A DNA stretch of 64,000 bases, taken from Clostridiales bacterium (lineage in GTDB: Bacteria; Bacillota; Clostridia; DUPQ01). Within the stretch, counting starts at the first letter, position 1. Each line of letters starts with the position of its first letter. Below the pieces are notes generated by a model. The model saw nothing but the letters and a program-made list of their open reading frames with translations, was not told the DNA's origin and did no database searches. A program made the position numbers and the translations under genes. Location of the stretch: the NCBI GenBank assembly GCA_023145435.1, contig JAGLDS010000007.1:1-64000 (forward strand). Reading direction: 5' to 3'. This document shows positions 44,086 through 52,855 of the stretch, one piece after another.

Positions 44086-44114
44086 TTGAAATAACTTTTT
44101 GTTATAGTTATAAT
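44086..44114 (+). promoter_or_regulatory. Sigma-A promoter of the 6S-like RNA
   Basis: TTGAAA, 17 bases, TATAAT. The predicted start at about 44121 coincides with the 5' end of the long closing stem of the RNA. Confidence 0.78.
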
Positions 44115-44120
44115 TAATAT

Positions 44121-44366
44121 ATAGAGTATGAAATTCATTCCTGAAATGTACGAATAAACATTGGTGTTTTGAACCTACAATGGACAATTGGGAGTTTGCG
44201 TTTAGATATGACGGTCAGGCCTTTTACAAAATCCGACATTATCCTTAAGGTTAATGCAACGGCAAAGGAAAACTACAGTTTCTAACAGAACACCCACCTA
44301 GTGTACACACTAGGAGTCAAAACCTAATGGACGGCATTTTGGGAATTTACTACTTACTCTTTTTTA
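44121..44366 (+). ncRNA. ssrS: 6S RNA (ssrS)-like
   Basis: The 350-base gap 44000-44349 has no ORF. It holds a promoter and a long RNA whose ends pair: ATTCCTGAAATG (44137-44148) with CATTTTGGGAAT (44335-44346), extended by GAGTA (44124-44128) with TACTC (44355-44359), then T6. The ends resemble known 6S RNA (GATGTTCG near the 5' end, GGCGGCAT near the 3' end; here AATGTACG and GGACGGCAT). An internal CCTAGTGT/ACACTAGG hairpin lies near the 3' side. 6S RNA binds the sigma-A holoenzyme as an open-promoter mimic. Identification is from memory of the pattern. Confidence 0.68.
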
Positions 44367-45909
44367 TTGCCTTTATAATGGTAGGGGCAATATTTGTTAA
44401 GATTGTATCAATTCCTCTATTAATAAATTCTTGTGCTTCTAATTCATCATCAGCATAAAACATGTTACATATGACACCGATTTTTTTTGCATCTCTAATT
44501 GTTTTATCTTTCACTGCTCTACCAAACTGTACTATTTGACATTCATATTTTTCAACATAATCAAGTTGATCATCTCTATTTTGAGCCGCAAGACACGCTC
44601 GTCTTAAATGTGGTGCGTGGAGTAGGGATAAGGATAGAACATCTTCAACCCCAGCTATGTAAATCATTTGTTCACAATCATATTTTTTTGCTAGCTTACT
44701 AACTTTTTTAATAACCCAACCATCAATACCAGGATCATAGACATGAATATTCATATTTATTAATCCACTACAAGCTATAAATACTTCTTCAAGAGTTGGC
44801 ACTGTTATACCTTTCCAATATTCATTTAAATAAATACCGGCATCTTCGCTTCTTATTTGCTCTAAGGTCAAGTTATTTACAAAACCGCTACCTGTTGTTG
44901 TTCTATCAATGGTAGAATCGTGACAAATAACCACTTTTTTATCTTTAGTAATACGTAAATCAAATTCAATTTCATCAGCACCAACAGCAATAGCTGCTAA
45001 AAAGGCTGGTAATGTGTTTTCTGGACAACCGTGAGATAAACCTCTATGAGCACATACCCTGGGATAAGAATAAGTATCGCTCATTCTTATATGACTACCA
45101 CCAGAACGGTACAATGTAGGACGTCTAAATTTATTAACGATATCTCTAGAGTTCATCTTATCTAATCCATGAGCAAGTGGGCGAGGTCGCTTTTTAAAAG
45201 GATTAATAGTGACACTAAATAACCCTTCTTCTTGTTTAGCTTGAAGTAACATTTCTCCTAAAGGAGAAGATATTTGTGAATATCCACCTGTTAAACTATT
45301 ACTTCCCATAGAGTAAGAGGCTCTAATGACATAGGCTTCACTATCTAATGCCCTTGCATTAACTTGTGTCATTAATGCTTCAATGCGCTCACTTCGTTGA
45401 TAAGAAGGTGCAAGGATAATATCTGGCTTTTTGTAAGCAACAGCTTCAAAAAACTCAGTGAAATACAATTCAAAACATGTTGCGAATGAATATTTTACTC
45501 CATCAACTTCTACTAATAACACTTCATTACCAGGTGTAATCCCATCAGTTATTTCGGGATAGGCTAAATGAGTCTTTTTATATATTGCTTCGATGATACC
45601 TTTTTTTGAAATGAGTATTGTTGCATTGTATAAAAGCTTATTTTCTTCGATTAACATATTAATTGAAATAGTGGTCTTTGTTTCTTTTGCTCTTTTTTTT
45701 AGTACATTTAAAAGTTTGGTATTGTACTTTCTTATATGAATAAGTTCCTTTTGCACATCATTCATTCCAGCACAATTAGAATATTCTGGAAATACTAGTA
45801 AATCTATATCTTCTAATGGTTGATTACATACATCAATAATCTTTTTTATTACATCAACAGTTTGTTCATAGTTTTTAGGATATTTTGGTTGATAAATGGA
45901 AATATTCAT
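44350..45909 (-). CDS. Nitrilase-like hydrolase fused to glycerophosphodiester phosphodiesterase
   Basis: A 519-residue fusion. Residues about 1-245 are a carbon-nitrogen hydrolase with the full triad: Glu42 (FPEYSN), Lys112 (YKKTHL) and Cys145 (ATCFELYF). Residues about 280-517 are a GDPD TIM barrel: CAHRGLSHGCPENT, EIEFDLRITKDKKVVICHDSTIDRTT. A linker with Pro/Arg/Lys joins them. GDPD releases glycerol-3-phosphate from phosphodiesters, and the nitrilase half probably cuts an amide. No signal peptide, so cytoplasmic. The 3' end overlaps the 6S-like RNA on the other strand. cysS lies 11 bases upstream. Confidence 0.87.
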   Translation of the reverse strand: MNISIYQPKYPKNYEQTVDVIKKIIDVCNQPLEDIDLLVFPEYSNCAGMNDVQKELIHIRKYNTKLLNVLKKRAKETKTTISINMLIEENKLLYNATILISKKGIIEAIYKKTHLAYPEITDGITPGNEVLLVEVDGVKYSFATCFELYFTEFFEAVAYKKPDIILAPSYQRSERIEALMTQVNARALDSEAYVIRASYSMGSNSLTGGYSQISSPLGEMLLQAKQEEGLFSVTINPFKKRPRPLAHGLDKMNSRDIVNKFRRPTLYRSGGSHIRMSDTYSYPRVCAHRGLSHGCPENTLPAFLAAIAVGADEIEFDLRITKDKKVVICHDSTIDRTTTGSGFVNNLTLEQIRSEDAGIYLNEYWKGITVPTLEEVFIACSGLINMNIHVYDPGIDGWVIKKVSKLAKKYDCEQMIYIAGVEDVLSLSLLHAPHLRRACLAAQNRDDQLDYVEKYECQIVQFGRAVKDKTIRDAKKIGVICNMFYADDELEAQEFINRGIDTILTNIAPTIIKAIKKSK

Positions 45910-45920
45910 AAATTACCTCT

Positions 45921-47312
45921 TTATATGATTTTTAGTTTATAATCATCTTTAGTATCTTCAATAGTATAGCCTTTTTCTAACAATAAATCTCTTAGTTCAT
46001 CAGATTTTTTATAATCTTTATTTTTCCTAGCTATCAAACGCTGATTAGCTAAAGCAATTACATCCGCGGGTATAGTGATTTCAATATCTCGTTGTAATAT
46101 TCCAAGAATATCACCTAACTTTTGTAACATAGTAATGGCTAAATTAGCAGTTTTAACTGATGTAACGTTTGTTAGATTAACTTTTTTTACTAAATCAAAC
46201 ATGGAAGCAATACCATCCGCTGTGTTAAAATCATCATCCATATGAATTATAAATTGTTTTTCTGTTTCATCAATAAAAGTAAGTAATTCTGATTCGTTTT
46301 CCGTTACTTCTTTAATTTTTGAAGTTGTTTTTATATATGTAAGGTTTTTTAAACATTCATATTGTCTATCTAATCCGTTTTTTGCACTATCTAATAATTT
46401 ATCTGAAAAATTTATGGGGCTTCTATAATGAGAAGAGAGAATAAAAAATCTCAATACTTCATAATCGAATTTTTTGATAATATCTTTAACTGTGAAAAAA
46501 TTTCCAAGGGATTTAGACATTTTTTGATTATCAACATTAATAAATCCATTATGTAACCAGTAGTTAGCAAAGGGCTTACCAGTGGCAGCTTCACTTTGAG
46601 CAATTTCGTTTTCATGATGGGGAAACAATAAATCTTGGCCACCTGAGTGAATATCTATTGTTTCACCTAAATATTTCATAGACATGGCAGAACATTCTAT
46701 ATGCCAACCAGGACGACCTTGTCCCCATGGGCTACTCCAGAATGGTTCGTTTTCTTTTTTTGATTTCCATAGGGCAAAATCAGTTGGATTCTTTTTTCGT
46801 TTATCTAATTCTACTCTGCTACCAGATTCCAAGTCGTCAAAATTATGTTTAGATAATTTACCATAAGGTTTGTATGCTTTTGTATCAAAATATACATCAC
46901 CATCTACCTCGTAGGCAAAACCTTTTTGTTGTAAGGTTTTTACTAACTTAATAATTGGACCAATATTTTCAGTAGCTTTTGGATGAAAATCTGCATGTTT
47001 AACACCTAATTTTTCGGAATCATTAAAGTATTCTTTAATATATCTATCAGCTAATTCCTTAATAGTAATGCCTTCTTCATTTGCTTTATTAATCATTTTA
47101 TCATCAATATCTGTAAAATTCTGAACAAAGGTTACTTCATATCCTCTAAAAATTAAATATTTTCTTAGTGTATCAAAGATTATAAAATTCCGCCCATTAC
47201 CAATATGAAAATAGTTATAAACTGTTGGACCACAGTTATACATTTTTACTTTATTTGCTTCAATTGGTATGAATTCTTCTTTACTTCTGCTTAAAGAGTT
47301 ATATAATTTCAT
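45921..47312 (-). CDS. cysS: Cysteinyl-tRNA synthetase
   Basis: Class I synthetase that charges tRNA-Cys, 463 residues. The HIGH motif reads HIGN (YNYFHIGNGRN), zinc ligands are in YNCGPTVYNY and the GWHIECSAM...GGQDLLFPHHENEIAQ region, and KMSKSLGN is intact. The C-terminal anticodon-binding domain is normal length. The 5' leader is a T-box riboswitch with Cys specifier, so expression rises when uncharged tRNA-Cys accumulates. The nitrilase-GDPD gene follows in the same direction. Confidence 0.97.
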   Translation of the reverse strand: MKLYNSLSRSKEEFIPIEANKVKMYNCGPTVYNYFHIGNGRNFIIFDTLRKYLIFRGYEVTFVQNFTDIDDKMINKANEEGITIKELADRYIKEYFNDSEKLGVKHADFHPKATENIGPIIKLVKTLQQKGFAYEVDGDVYFDTKAYKPYGKLSKHNFDDLESGSRVELDKRKKNPTDFALWKSKKENEPFWSSPWGQGRPGWHIECSAMSMKYLGETIDIHSGGQDLLFPHHENEIAQSEAATGKPFANYWLHNGFINVDNQKMSKSLGNFFTVKDIIKKFDYEVLRFFILSSHYRSPINFSDKLLDSAKNGLDRQYECLKNLTYIKTTSKIKEVTENESELLTFIDETEKQFIIHMDDDFNTADGIASMFDLVKKVNLTNVTSVKTANLAITMLQKLGDILGILQRDIEITIPADVIALANQRLIARKNKDYKKSDELRDLLLEKGYTIEDTKDDYKLKII

Positions 47313-47324
47313 TGTTTTCTCCTA

Positions 47325-47553
47325 TAAAAAAGCCTCTACTCCACTAAGGGATAGAGGCGTAATACGCGGTTCCACTCTACATTGTACTTAAATTAAGTAT
47401 AACGGCTAATCCCCGTAACAAATTTCTTTGTTAGCTGCTCCAAGATGCACTTTCTGTTATTTATATGGTCTTGGCTTTCAGCATAAGTGCCAAGATTCTC
47501 TGTCATATATTTTTAACATACTCTTTCTTTTCATCGCAGAAAATATAACATGT
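47325..47553 (-). promoter_or_regulatory. T-box riboswitch, Cys specifier (UGC)
   Basis: On the minus strand the leader contains the AGAGAATCTTGGCAC...AAGCCAAGA Stem I part, the specifier in GAAAG-TGC-ATCTTGGAGC (UGC, Cys), and the T-box GTGGAACCGCG (47365-47376 on the plus strand). The terminator GCCTCTA...TAGAGGC with T6 (47325-47358) follows. The cysS ribosome site follows. This is the standard tRNA-sensing antitermination design. Confidence 0.93.
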
Positions 47554-47581
47554 ATTATACTATACTAATCTTTATAGTCAA
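47554..47581 (-). promoter_or_regulatory. Sigma-A promoter of the cysS T-box leader
   Basis: On the minus strand TTGACT, 16 bases, TATAAT. The -35 overlaps the stop codon of the upstream DUF4091 gene. Confidence 0.72.
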
Positions 47582-49305
47582 GCAAGTATGTTATAAATTA
47601 AATTAAGTGCTTGCTCGTAATCTTTGATATCAAGTGAGAATGGAACTTCTTTCGAATTCTCATCATATCCACTATTAGTAATTTCTAAAAGAGAGGTATT
47701 TCCCATAAGCAATTGTTTAATTTTTCCTTTAATTGTGACATCTTTAAAAGCTGCTCGCTCTAATAAATCATAACACTCTACCATTCTTTTCATGGCAAAA
47801 TAACGAATAGTTAAAATTGGCCCACCAAAATTTCCGGGGTAAACAAAGTTCATATCTCCTGCCAGCCAACCATCGCTTCTAAAAGAAATTTTTTCTCTTG
47901 GTTTTTCAGGCCAAGCTGTATAGTTCCATCGCAAAAACCCATTTAGATTTAATAGGGATGTTAAATAGCCAATAAAACAACTTTCTAATAAATTTGATTT
48001 AATAAAGGTATTAGGAAAGTGAGGGCGGCAACAAACATACCAAGACAATCGCTTACTATTTTTTAAAGCTAATTGTTCAAAGAAGGTGACATCTTCATTT
48101 AAGCAACGAAGAGAAGGGACCAAATCACTAAGAACATCATCAAATTCTTTAGTAAATATAGCATGATTAATCGCTGCTTTAAATTTAAATTTAGGTGCAA
48201 TAGATAAAATAGCATTTATGGTTTTTCTATATCTATCAATGTCATCTGGCTCGTCAGCTATTATCCTAACACGGTCAATAATTGATTTATCAATAAAATA
48301 TTCATATAATAATTTTATATATCCTTTTATTTCAACACCTGTTTTCATGTATTTATATGTTTTATCAGTTTGATCATAATATCTTATTCTAATTCCATCT
48401 GGAAAATCATTAGCAACTTTTCCAAAGTTTTTTTGTTTATCCATCCATATTCCTGATAATCCAAACACTTCAATTTCTGCAGTAATTCCATATTGCTTAC
48501 ATAAATCAATATATCTATCTAGAACACTGTAATCACATATGAAATTACCGTAAGAATCTTTAATAACAGAAATATAGTTATATTCAAACAAATCAGTGGG
48601 TTCTTTTAAATCATTAAATGTTTTTTGCCCTGACCAAGGAATATCAGAAGCAATAACTGTTACAGCTTTTTGGCCAAGGTATGATAAGCTTTTTATGTAA
48701 TTTTCAATTATAGTAAAGTGATCATCTGAAAAAAGTTTAACTTCATGTTTTCTTGCTATGTTTGATAAATGTTGCCAAAGGTTTAAATGAAGCATAGTAT
48801 TTTTTGTTTGATTCATAATAATATTTTTTACTATAACTTCAAATGGAAGAGATATAATACAACTTTCGTCTTTAAACATTTCACGCTGATATATATTAAC
48901 CATACCTTTATATTTCTTAGCTTTATCATATTTATCAATATCTAATTTAATAAATAGTGGAACTTCTTCAAACTTCTCTACATCAAAATACTCAATTGGA
49001 TTTAAACTATCAGTATGAGAGACACCTAAATCATCTTCCATATAATCTTGCTTATAAATGGTGATATTAGAAAGGTTGTCACATATTACTTCAATTCTAT
49101 AAGTTTTTTGTGAAGGGAAAATTGAAAAGACAGAATTATTTGTAAGTGCTAATTGCCAAGGTTCGCTATTTTCTAAGAATAATGAAAAAGCTACATAGCT
49201 ATTTTTCACACCAATTAAAGAAATGGTTTGTTGCTCATATAGATTGTTTTTTTTACCTTTTATATGTTTATAGAATTCAGATTGAAATCCTATTTTTAAA
49301 GTCAT
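47578..49305 (-). CDS. DUF4091-domain glycoside-hydrolase-like protein
   Basis: A 575-residue protein without signal peptide. The last about 150 residues match DUF4091, a domain linked to (beta/alpha)8-type carbohydrate enzymes: CCRPHFPNTF, GFLRWNYTAWPEKP, GDMNFVYPGNFGGPILTIRYFAMKRMVECYDLLE. The N-terminal about 160 residues are beta-rich, and the central part is an alpha/beta barrel-like region (IEVFGLSGIW, RVRIIADEPDDI). Substrate unknown. Coupled by ATGA to the beta-propeller gene upstream. The shared lack of signal peptides suggests both act in the cytoplasm on imported sugars. Confidence 0.75.
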   Translation of the reverse strand: MTLKIGFQSEFYKHIKGKKNNLYEQQTISLIGVKNSYVAFSLFLENSEPWQLALTNNSVFSIFPSQKTYRIEVICDNLSNITIYKQDYMEDDLGVSHTDSLNPIEYFDVEKFEEVPLFIKLDIDKYDKAKKYKGMVNIYQREMFKDESCIISLPFEVIVKNIIMNQTKNTMLHLNLWQHLSNIARKHEVKLFSDDHFTIIENYIKSLSYLGQKAVTVIASDIPWSGQKTFNDLKEPTDLFEYNYISVIKDSYGNFICDYSVLDRYIDLCKQYGITAEIEVFGLSGIWMDKQKNFGKVANDFPDGIRIRYYDQTDKTYKYMKTGVEIKGYIKLLYEYFIDKSIIDRVRIIADEPDDIDRYRKTINAILSIAPKFKFKAAINHAIFTKEFDDVLSDLVPSLRCLNEDVTFFEQLALKNSKRLSWYVCCRPHFPNTFIKSNLLESCFIGYLTSLLNLNGFLRWNYTAWPEKPREKISFRSDGWLAGDMNFVYPGNFGGPILTIRYFAMKRMVECYDLLERAAFKDVTIKGKIKQLLMGNTSLLEITNSGYDENSKEVPFSLDIKDYEQALNLIYNILA

Positions 49306-50663
49306 AATATATCCTCCTTGAAAGTTAAAGCATATAGGTCACTATCAAGTAATTCAAATAGTAATCTAACAGGTTTATTGTAATAGTCTTTATAGTCATT
49401 GTCGAATTTCACTAAATCACTTATTTCATCACCGTACATTTCTAAGGAGGAAGCAATTTTATTTTTATTTTCATCAAGCAAATGAATAATAACATAACCA
49501 ATAGCAGAGGTTGCGTAGTTAATATACAAGTTACCTTTAGATAATAAAAAAGGTTTGGTCATCATTTCACCTTTTTGGTAATTAGCGTGTATTGATGCAA
49601 AGCCGTGTTTTCTAATTGATAATCGTCTAATCCCAGCTGTGCTAGTTCTATAGTGTTCACTGATGTACATGGAAAATTCTTTATCATTATTGTTAATAAT
49701 GCCTAAAGCCATCATATTATTTCGATTAACCCAATTCTCACGATCTAACCCTGGGCGAACATAAGCTTCCATAAAAGGGCGATGCCATAATATACCATCA
49801 TGTGATGACATGAAAACCCCATCTGACACACCAGTATCACCAGCATTGAAAAAATCTCTTTCTCTATTTTTCACATATCGCTTTGGAAAAGATAAATAAG
49901 TATTGGTTTCTGGACAAATTGTAGTTGCGTTTGTATAAAACTCATCATGGTTATCAAAGTCATAGCTGTTTTTCACATTAGTTGACCAATGAATAAAATC
50001 ATTAGATTCGCAAGATTGTATTGCTCTTATACCTTCATATTCTTTAGGATTATCTAGATGATTATTACTAAAGTACCGTGAGTAACATCGATACTTATCA
50101 ATATTACAATCATAAAAGACAACATTTTGTGAGTCAAACATTCCATCGGTTAAAATAGGTTCTTCCTTTATTTTTGTAAAGTGAATACCATCAGATGAAT
50201 AAAGGCCATATAATTTTGCTTTATTTATACCTATACGTTTATGTCCACCAACTGCTTTGAATTTTTGATGTTCTTTACAATTTGGATTATTATCAATAAA
50301 AGGTGTAAAATTATGGCAGATTTCTGAGTCTTTTAAAATAATGTTATTATCTTTGTTCCCATTAAATTCCACCATATTAAAAGATGGTTTATCAAAATGA
50401 ATTCCATCATTTGAAATTGCTAGACAAGTAACCTCATAATCAGTTTTGCTATTATTTCTAACAGAAATTCCTCTATAATATAAGTAATACTGCTTACCAA
50501 CAGGCAAAATGGTAACATAACCACTTGTAGAACATTCATATGGTAAATCAAAGGACAATACTCGTTCTTCTCTTTTTGGTTCGTGTAGTTTTAGGGAAGT
50601 ACCCTTTTGATATTCAATCAGTGAATTATCTACAAACATAATTGTTTTAGAAAGTTTTTTCAT
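49302..50663 (-). CDS. GH43/GH32-like beta-propeller glycoside hydrolase family protein
   Basis: A 453-residue protein whose repeated W/Y-x-S-x-D-G-I-H-F segments (AISNDGIHFDKPSF, LYSSDGIHFTKI, MSSHDGILWHRP) mark a five-bladed beta-propeller as in GH32/GH43/GH68-type enzymes. QYYLYYRGI and DSQNVVFYDCNIDKYRCYSRYF fit the blades. The C-terminal about 90 residues form a separate beta domain. Catalytic acids cannot be assigned with confidence. No signal peptide. First gene of the pair, with AGGAT-like ribosome site and a divergent extended -10 promoter. Confidence 0.72.
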   Translation of the reverse strand: MKKLSKTIMFVDNSLIEYQKGTSLKLHEPKREERVLSFDLPYECSTSGYVTILPVGKQYYLYYRGISVRNNSKTDYEVTCLAISNDGIHFDKPSFNMVEFNGNKDNNIILKDSEICHNFTPFIDNNPNCKEHQKFKAVGGHKRIGINKAKLYGLYSSDGIHFTKIKEEPILTDGMFDSQNVVFYDCNIDKYRCYSRYFSNNHLDNPKEYEGIRAIQSCESNDFIHWSTNVKNSYDFDNHDEFYTNATTICPETNTYLSFPKRYVKNRERDFFNAGDTGVSDGVFMSSHDGILWHRPFMEAYVRPGLDRENWVNRNNMMALGIINNNDKEFSMYISEHYRTSTAGIRRLSIRKHGFASIHANYQKGEMMTKPFLLSKGNLYINYATSAIGYVIIHLLDENKNKIASSLEMYGDEISDLVKFDNDYKDYYNKPVRLLFELLDSDLYALTFKEDIL

Positions 50664-50690
50664 AATATATCCTTACTTTTTGGTGAACCT

Positions 50691-50699
50691 ATTATATCA
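50691..50699 (-). promoter_or_regulatory. Extended -10 promoter of the beta-propeller/DUF4091 operon
   Basis: Minus strand TG-A-TATAAT about 28 bases before the start codon. -35 weak. Confidence 0.5.
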
Positions 50700-50704
50700 T
50701 GTTG

Positions 50705-50713
50705 TGCTATAAT
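50705..50713 (+). promoter_or_regulatory. Extended -10 promoter of the DUF4190-like/radical SAM genes
   Basis: TG-C-TATAAT, 24 bases before the start codon, six bases from the divergent -10 element. Confidence 0.55.
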
Positions 50714-50736
50714 AGACATAGGTCAAGGAGAAAAAT

Positions 50737-50979
50737 ATGGGTCTAACTTCATTTATTATAGGAATTGTAAGTTTAATATTAGCTTTTCTTCCATTTACCC
50801 ATTTTGCCAGTATTCTTCCTGCTATTATTGGGTTTATTTTGGGAATAACTGATTTAGCTTATTCTAGAAAAAAGGAAGAGTATAAAAGAGGGTTTGCCAT
50901 AAGTGGGGTTGTTCTTTGTACCATAGCTTTGGCATTTAGTGTCATTTGGACGGTACTATTCGTTGTTGCTATCACATGA
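50737..50979 (+). CDS. Small DUF4190-like membrane protein
   Basis: An 80-residue protein with membrane segments at about residues 5-20, 24-41 and 53-78, and a central YSRKKEEYKRGFAISGVVL motif typical of DUF4190-type two-helix proteins. Function unknown. AAGGAG precedes the ATG. Its last codons overlap the radical SAM start by ATGA, so the two are translated together. Confidence 0.72.
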   Translation: MGLTSFIIGIVSLILAFLPFTHFASILPAIIGFILGITDLAYSRKKEEYKRGFAISGVVLCTIALAFSVIWTVLFVVAIT

Positions 50980-52598
50980 AAAAAATAAAAATAATTGCAA
51001 TTAATTCAAAATTTATTCATAGTAATACAGCTGTTTGGTATTTACACTATTCGTTACTACGCAAACAACTTTTATCTACCATTGAAACATTAACAATTAA
51101 TGATCCATATGACCAAATGATTAGAAAAGTCATTAGCGATTATCCAGATGTTATTTGTTTTTCTTGCTATATATGGAATATTGAATATGTAAAAAGGTTA
51201 AGTGTAGATATTAAAAAAATAAAACCAGAGATTAAAATTGTATTAGGAGGACCTGAGGTTTCTTTTGATTATGAAAAGTTGCTTAATAATTATCCAATTG
51301 ATGTGATTATAAGAGGCGAAGGAGAGAATGTAATTAGTAACGTGATCAATGGTGATTATACTTTTGGTTGCGCTTACATAAAAGATGGCACTATACATGA
51401 TACTGGATATGCAATACTTAATGACTTAGAAGATATACCTTTTATTTATACACCTGAATTTTTCATGAAAAATAGCAATAAAATTATATATTATGAAGCT
51501 TCAAGAGGCTGTCCTTATCAATGTGTATATTGTTTATCTTCAACATCAAAAGGTATTAGATACTTATCGTTAAATAGAGTACTTAATGAACTTACTTTAT
51601 TAGCAAATTCATCTGTAAAACAAATAAAATTCGTAGATCGAACTTTTAATTTAGAAAAAGGACGAACTATAAAAATTTTACAACATATAAAAAACCTTGA
51701 ATGTAAATGTAATTTCCATCTTGAAATTTATCCAGCATCTTTATCTAAAGAAGTTATTAGCTTTCTTGCTAGTATACCAAGTGGTCGTGTTCAAATTGAA
51801 GCAGGTATTCAATCAACTAATGAACTTACATTAACCTCATCTAAGAGATTTCAAAACAGTCAATTAGCACTAACTAATTCTTCTACAATTATTAATAATA
51901 GCAATATTCATGTTCATCTTGATTTAATTGCAGGGTTACCATTTGAAAACTTAGAAACTTTTAGAATCTCAGTTAATGAAACCATAATGGTTTTTCCACA
52001 CATGTTGCAAGTTGGATTCTTAAAGGGGTTAAAAGGTACAGCAATTTTTAAATTTGAAGATTATCAGTTTATGGAAAAATCTCCATATGAAGTGTTAGTA
52101 ACAAAATGGCTATCAACAGAACAACTTTTAGAAATAAAAGACATTGAAAATATAGTAGATGATTTTTACAACAGCCAAAAATTTAGACAAACATTTTTGT
52201 ATTTATTTAAGCAAACAAATTCTCCTTATAATCTGTTATTAAGTATAGCTACTCATATAAAAGTAAATTTTGATGAAAATCACCATACGGGAGAAAATGA
52301 AAAATATGAAATATTGCTTACTCTATTTAACGATGTACCGCTGATTAAAGAATACTTATTGCTAGATTACTTAAGTACTCATAAAAGCAAATCAATACCA
52401 TCATTTTTTAATTATAAATATCAACTCAAAGAAGCGGTTTTTACTTATTTTCAAAGTATAGGTAAAAATGCAAAAGTAGAATATAAGAATACTAACATTG
52501 CTAGTTTGAAATTTGATAAAAGACAAGTATATCTTTTTGATTATCGAATTAAAAATAGTGTAACAAATACATTTAAATATGAAATAATTGAATTATAG
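50976..52598 (+). CDS. B12-binding domain radical SAM protein (DUF4080-like)
   Basis: A 540-residue protein. A cobalamin-binding Rossmann domain (about residues 1-140: IIAINSKFIHSNTAVWYL, VLGGPEVSFDYEKLL, DVIIRGEGENVI) precedes the radical SAM core with the cluster motif CPYQCVYC (SRGCPYQCVYCLSS). A C-terminal DUF4080-type region follows (EDYQFMEKSPYEVLVT). Such enzymes methylate or rearrange unactivated carbons. The usual B12 His of DxHxxG is not obvious, so cobalamin binding may be base-off or lost. Substrate unknown. The track's 50946 start is replaced by ATG 50976. Confidence 0.87.
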   Translation: MKKIKIIAINSKFIHSNTAVWYLHYSLLRKQLLSTIETLTINDPYDQMIRKVISDYPDVICFSCYIWNIEYVKRLSVDIKKIKPEIKIVLGGPEVSFDYEKLLNNYPIDVIIRGEGENVISNVINGDYTFGCAYIKDGTIHDTGYAILNDLEDIPFIYTPEFFMKNSNKIIYYEASRGCPYQCVYCLSSTSKGIRYLSLNRVLNELTLLANSSVKQIKFVDRTFNLEKGRTIKILQHIKNLECKCNFHLEIYPASLSKEVISFLASIPSGRVQIEAGIQSTNELTLTSSKRFQNSQLALTNSSTIINNSNIHVHLDLIAGLPFENLETFRISVNETIMVFPHMLQVGFLKGLKGTAIFKFEDYQFMEKSPYEVLVTKWLSTEQLLEIKDIENIVDDFYNSQKFRQTFLYLFKQTNSPYNLLLSIATHIKVNFDENHHTGENEKYEILLTLFNDVPLIKEYLLLDYLSTHKSKSIPSFFNYKYQLKEAVFTYFQSIGKNAKVEYKNTNIASLKFDKRQVYLFDYRIKNSVTNTFKYEIIEL

Positions 52599-52657
52599 TT
52601 CATGGAACAATGACAAAAAATGTAATATAATATTCTTCTAGAAAGGATGTTATAGTC

Positions 52658-52855
52658 ATGAAAAAAAACGGATATATAACTGTAGAAGCATTATTAGTGT
52701 TTCCTGTAGTTCTATTACTAATTGTAGCTTTTGTTTTTGTCATACTTAAATTAACAGAAAAAGATTTTGCTAAAAAGGAAATACCTTACATTGAAGAAAT
52801 TTATCAAGTGGATTCTCTAATTAGAAAAACATTGTTGTTTGAAGATGTATTTTAA
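52658..52855 (+). CDS. TadE-like small pseudopilin
   Basis: A 65-residue protein: a basic N-terminus, then GYITVEALLVFPVVLLLIVAFVFVIL, the TadE-type prepilin-like motif (G-x-I/x-T-V-E-A-x6-P), and a short soluble tail. TadE-like pseudopilins sit in the Tad pilus/secretion machine. AAAGGATG lies before the ATG. Overlaps the next gene. No tad ATPase or prepilin peptidase gene is in the window. Confidence 0.75.
   Translation: MKKNGYITVEALLVFPVVLLLIVAFVFVILKLTEKDFAKKEIPYIEEIYQVDSLIRKTLLFEDVF

Noticed and set aside
44000-44349. A metabolite riboswitch or small ORF in the 350-base gap
   Set aside because: No downstream gene on the plus strand is served, no known riboswitch core is visible, and closing-stem ends fit 6S RNA better.
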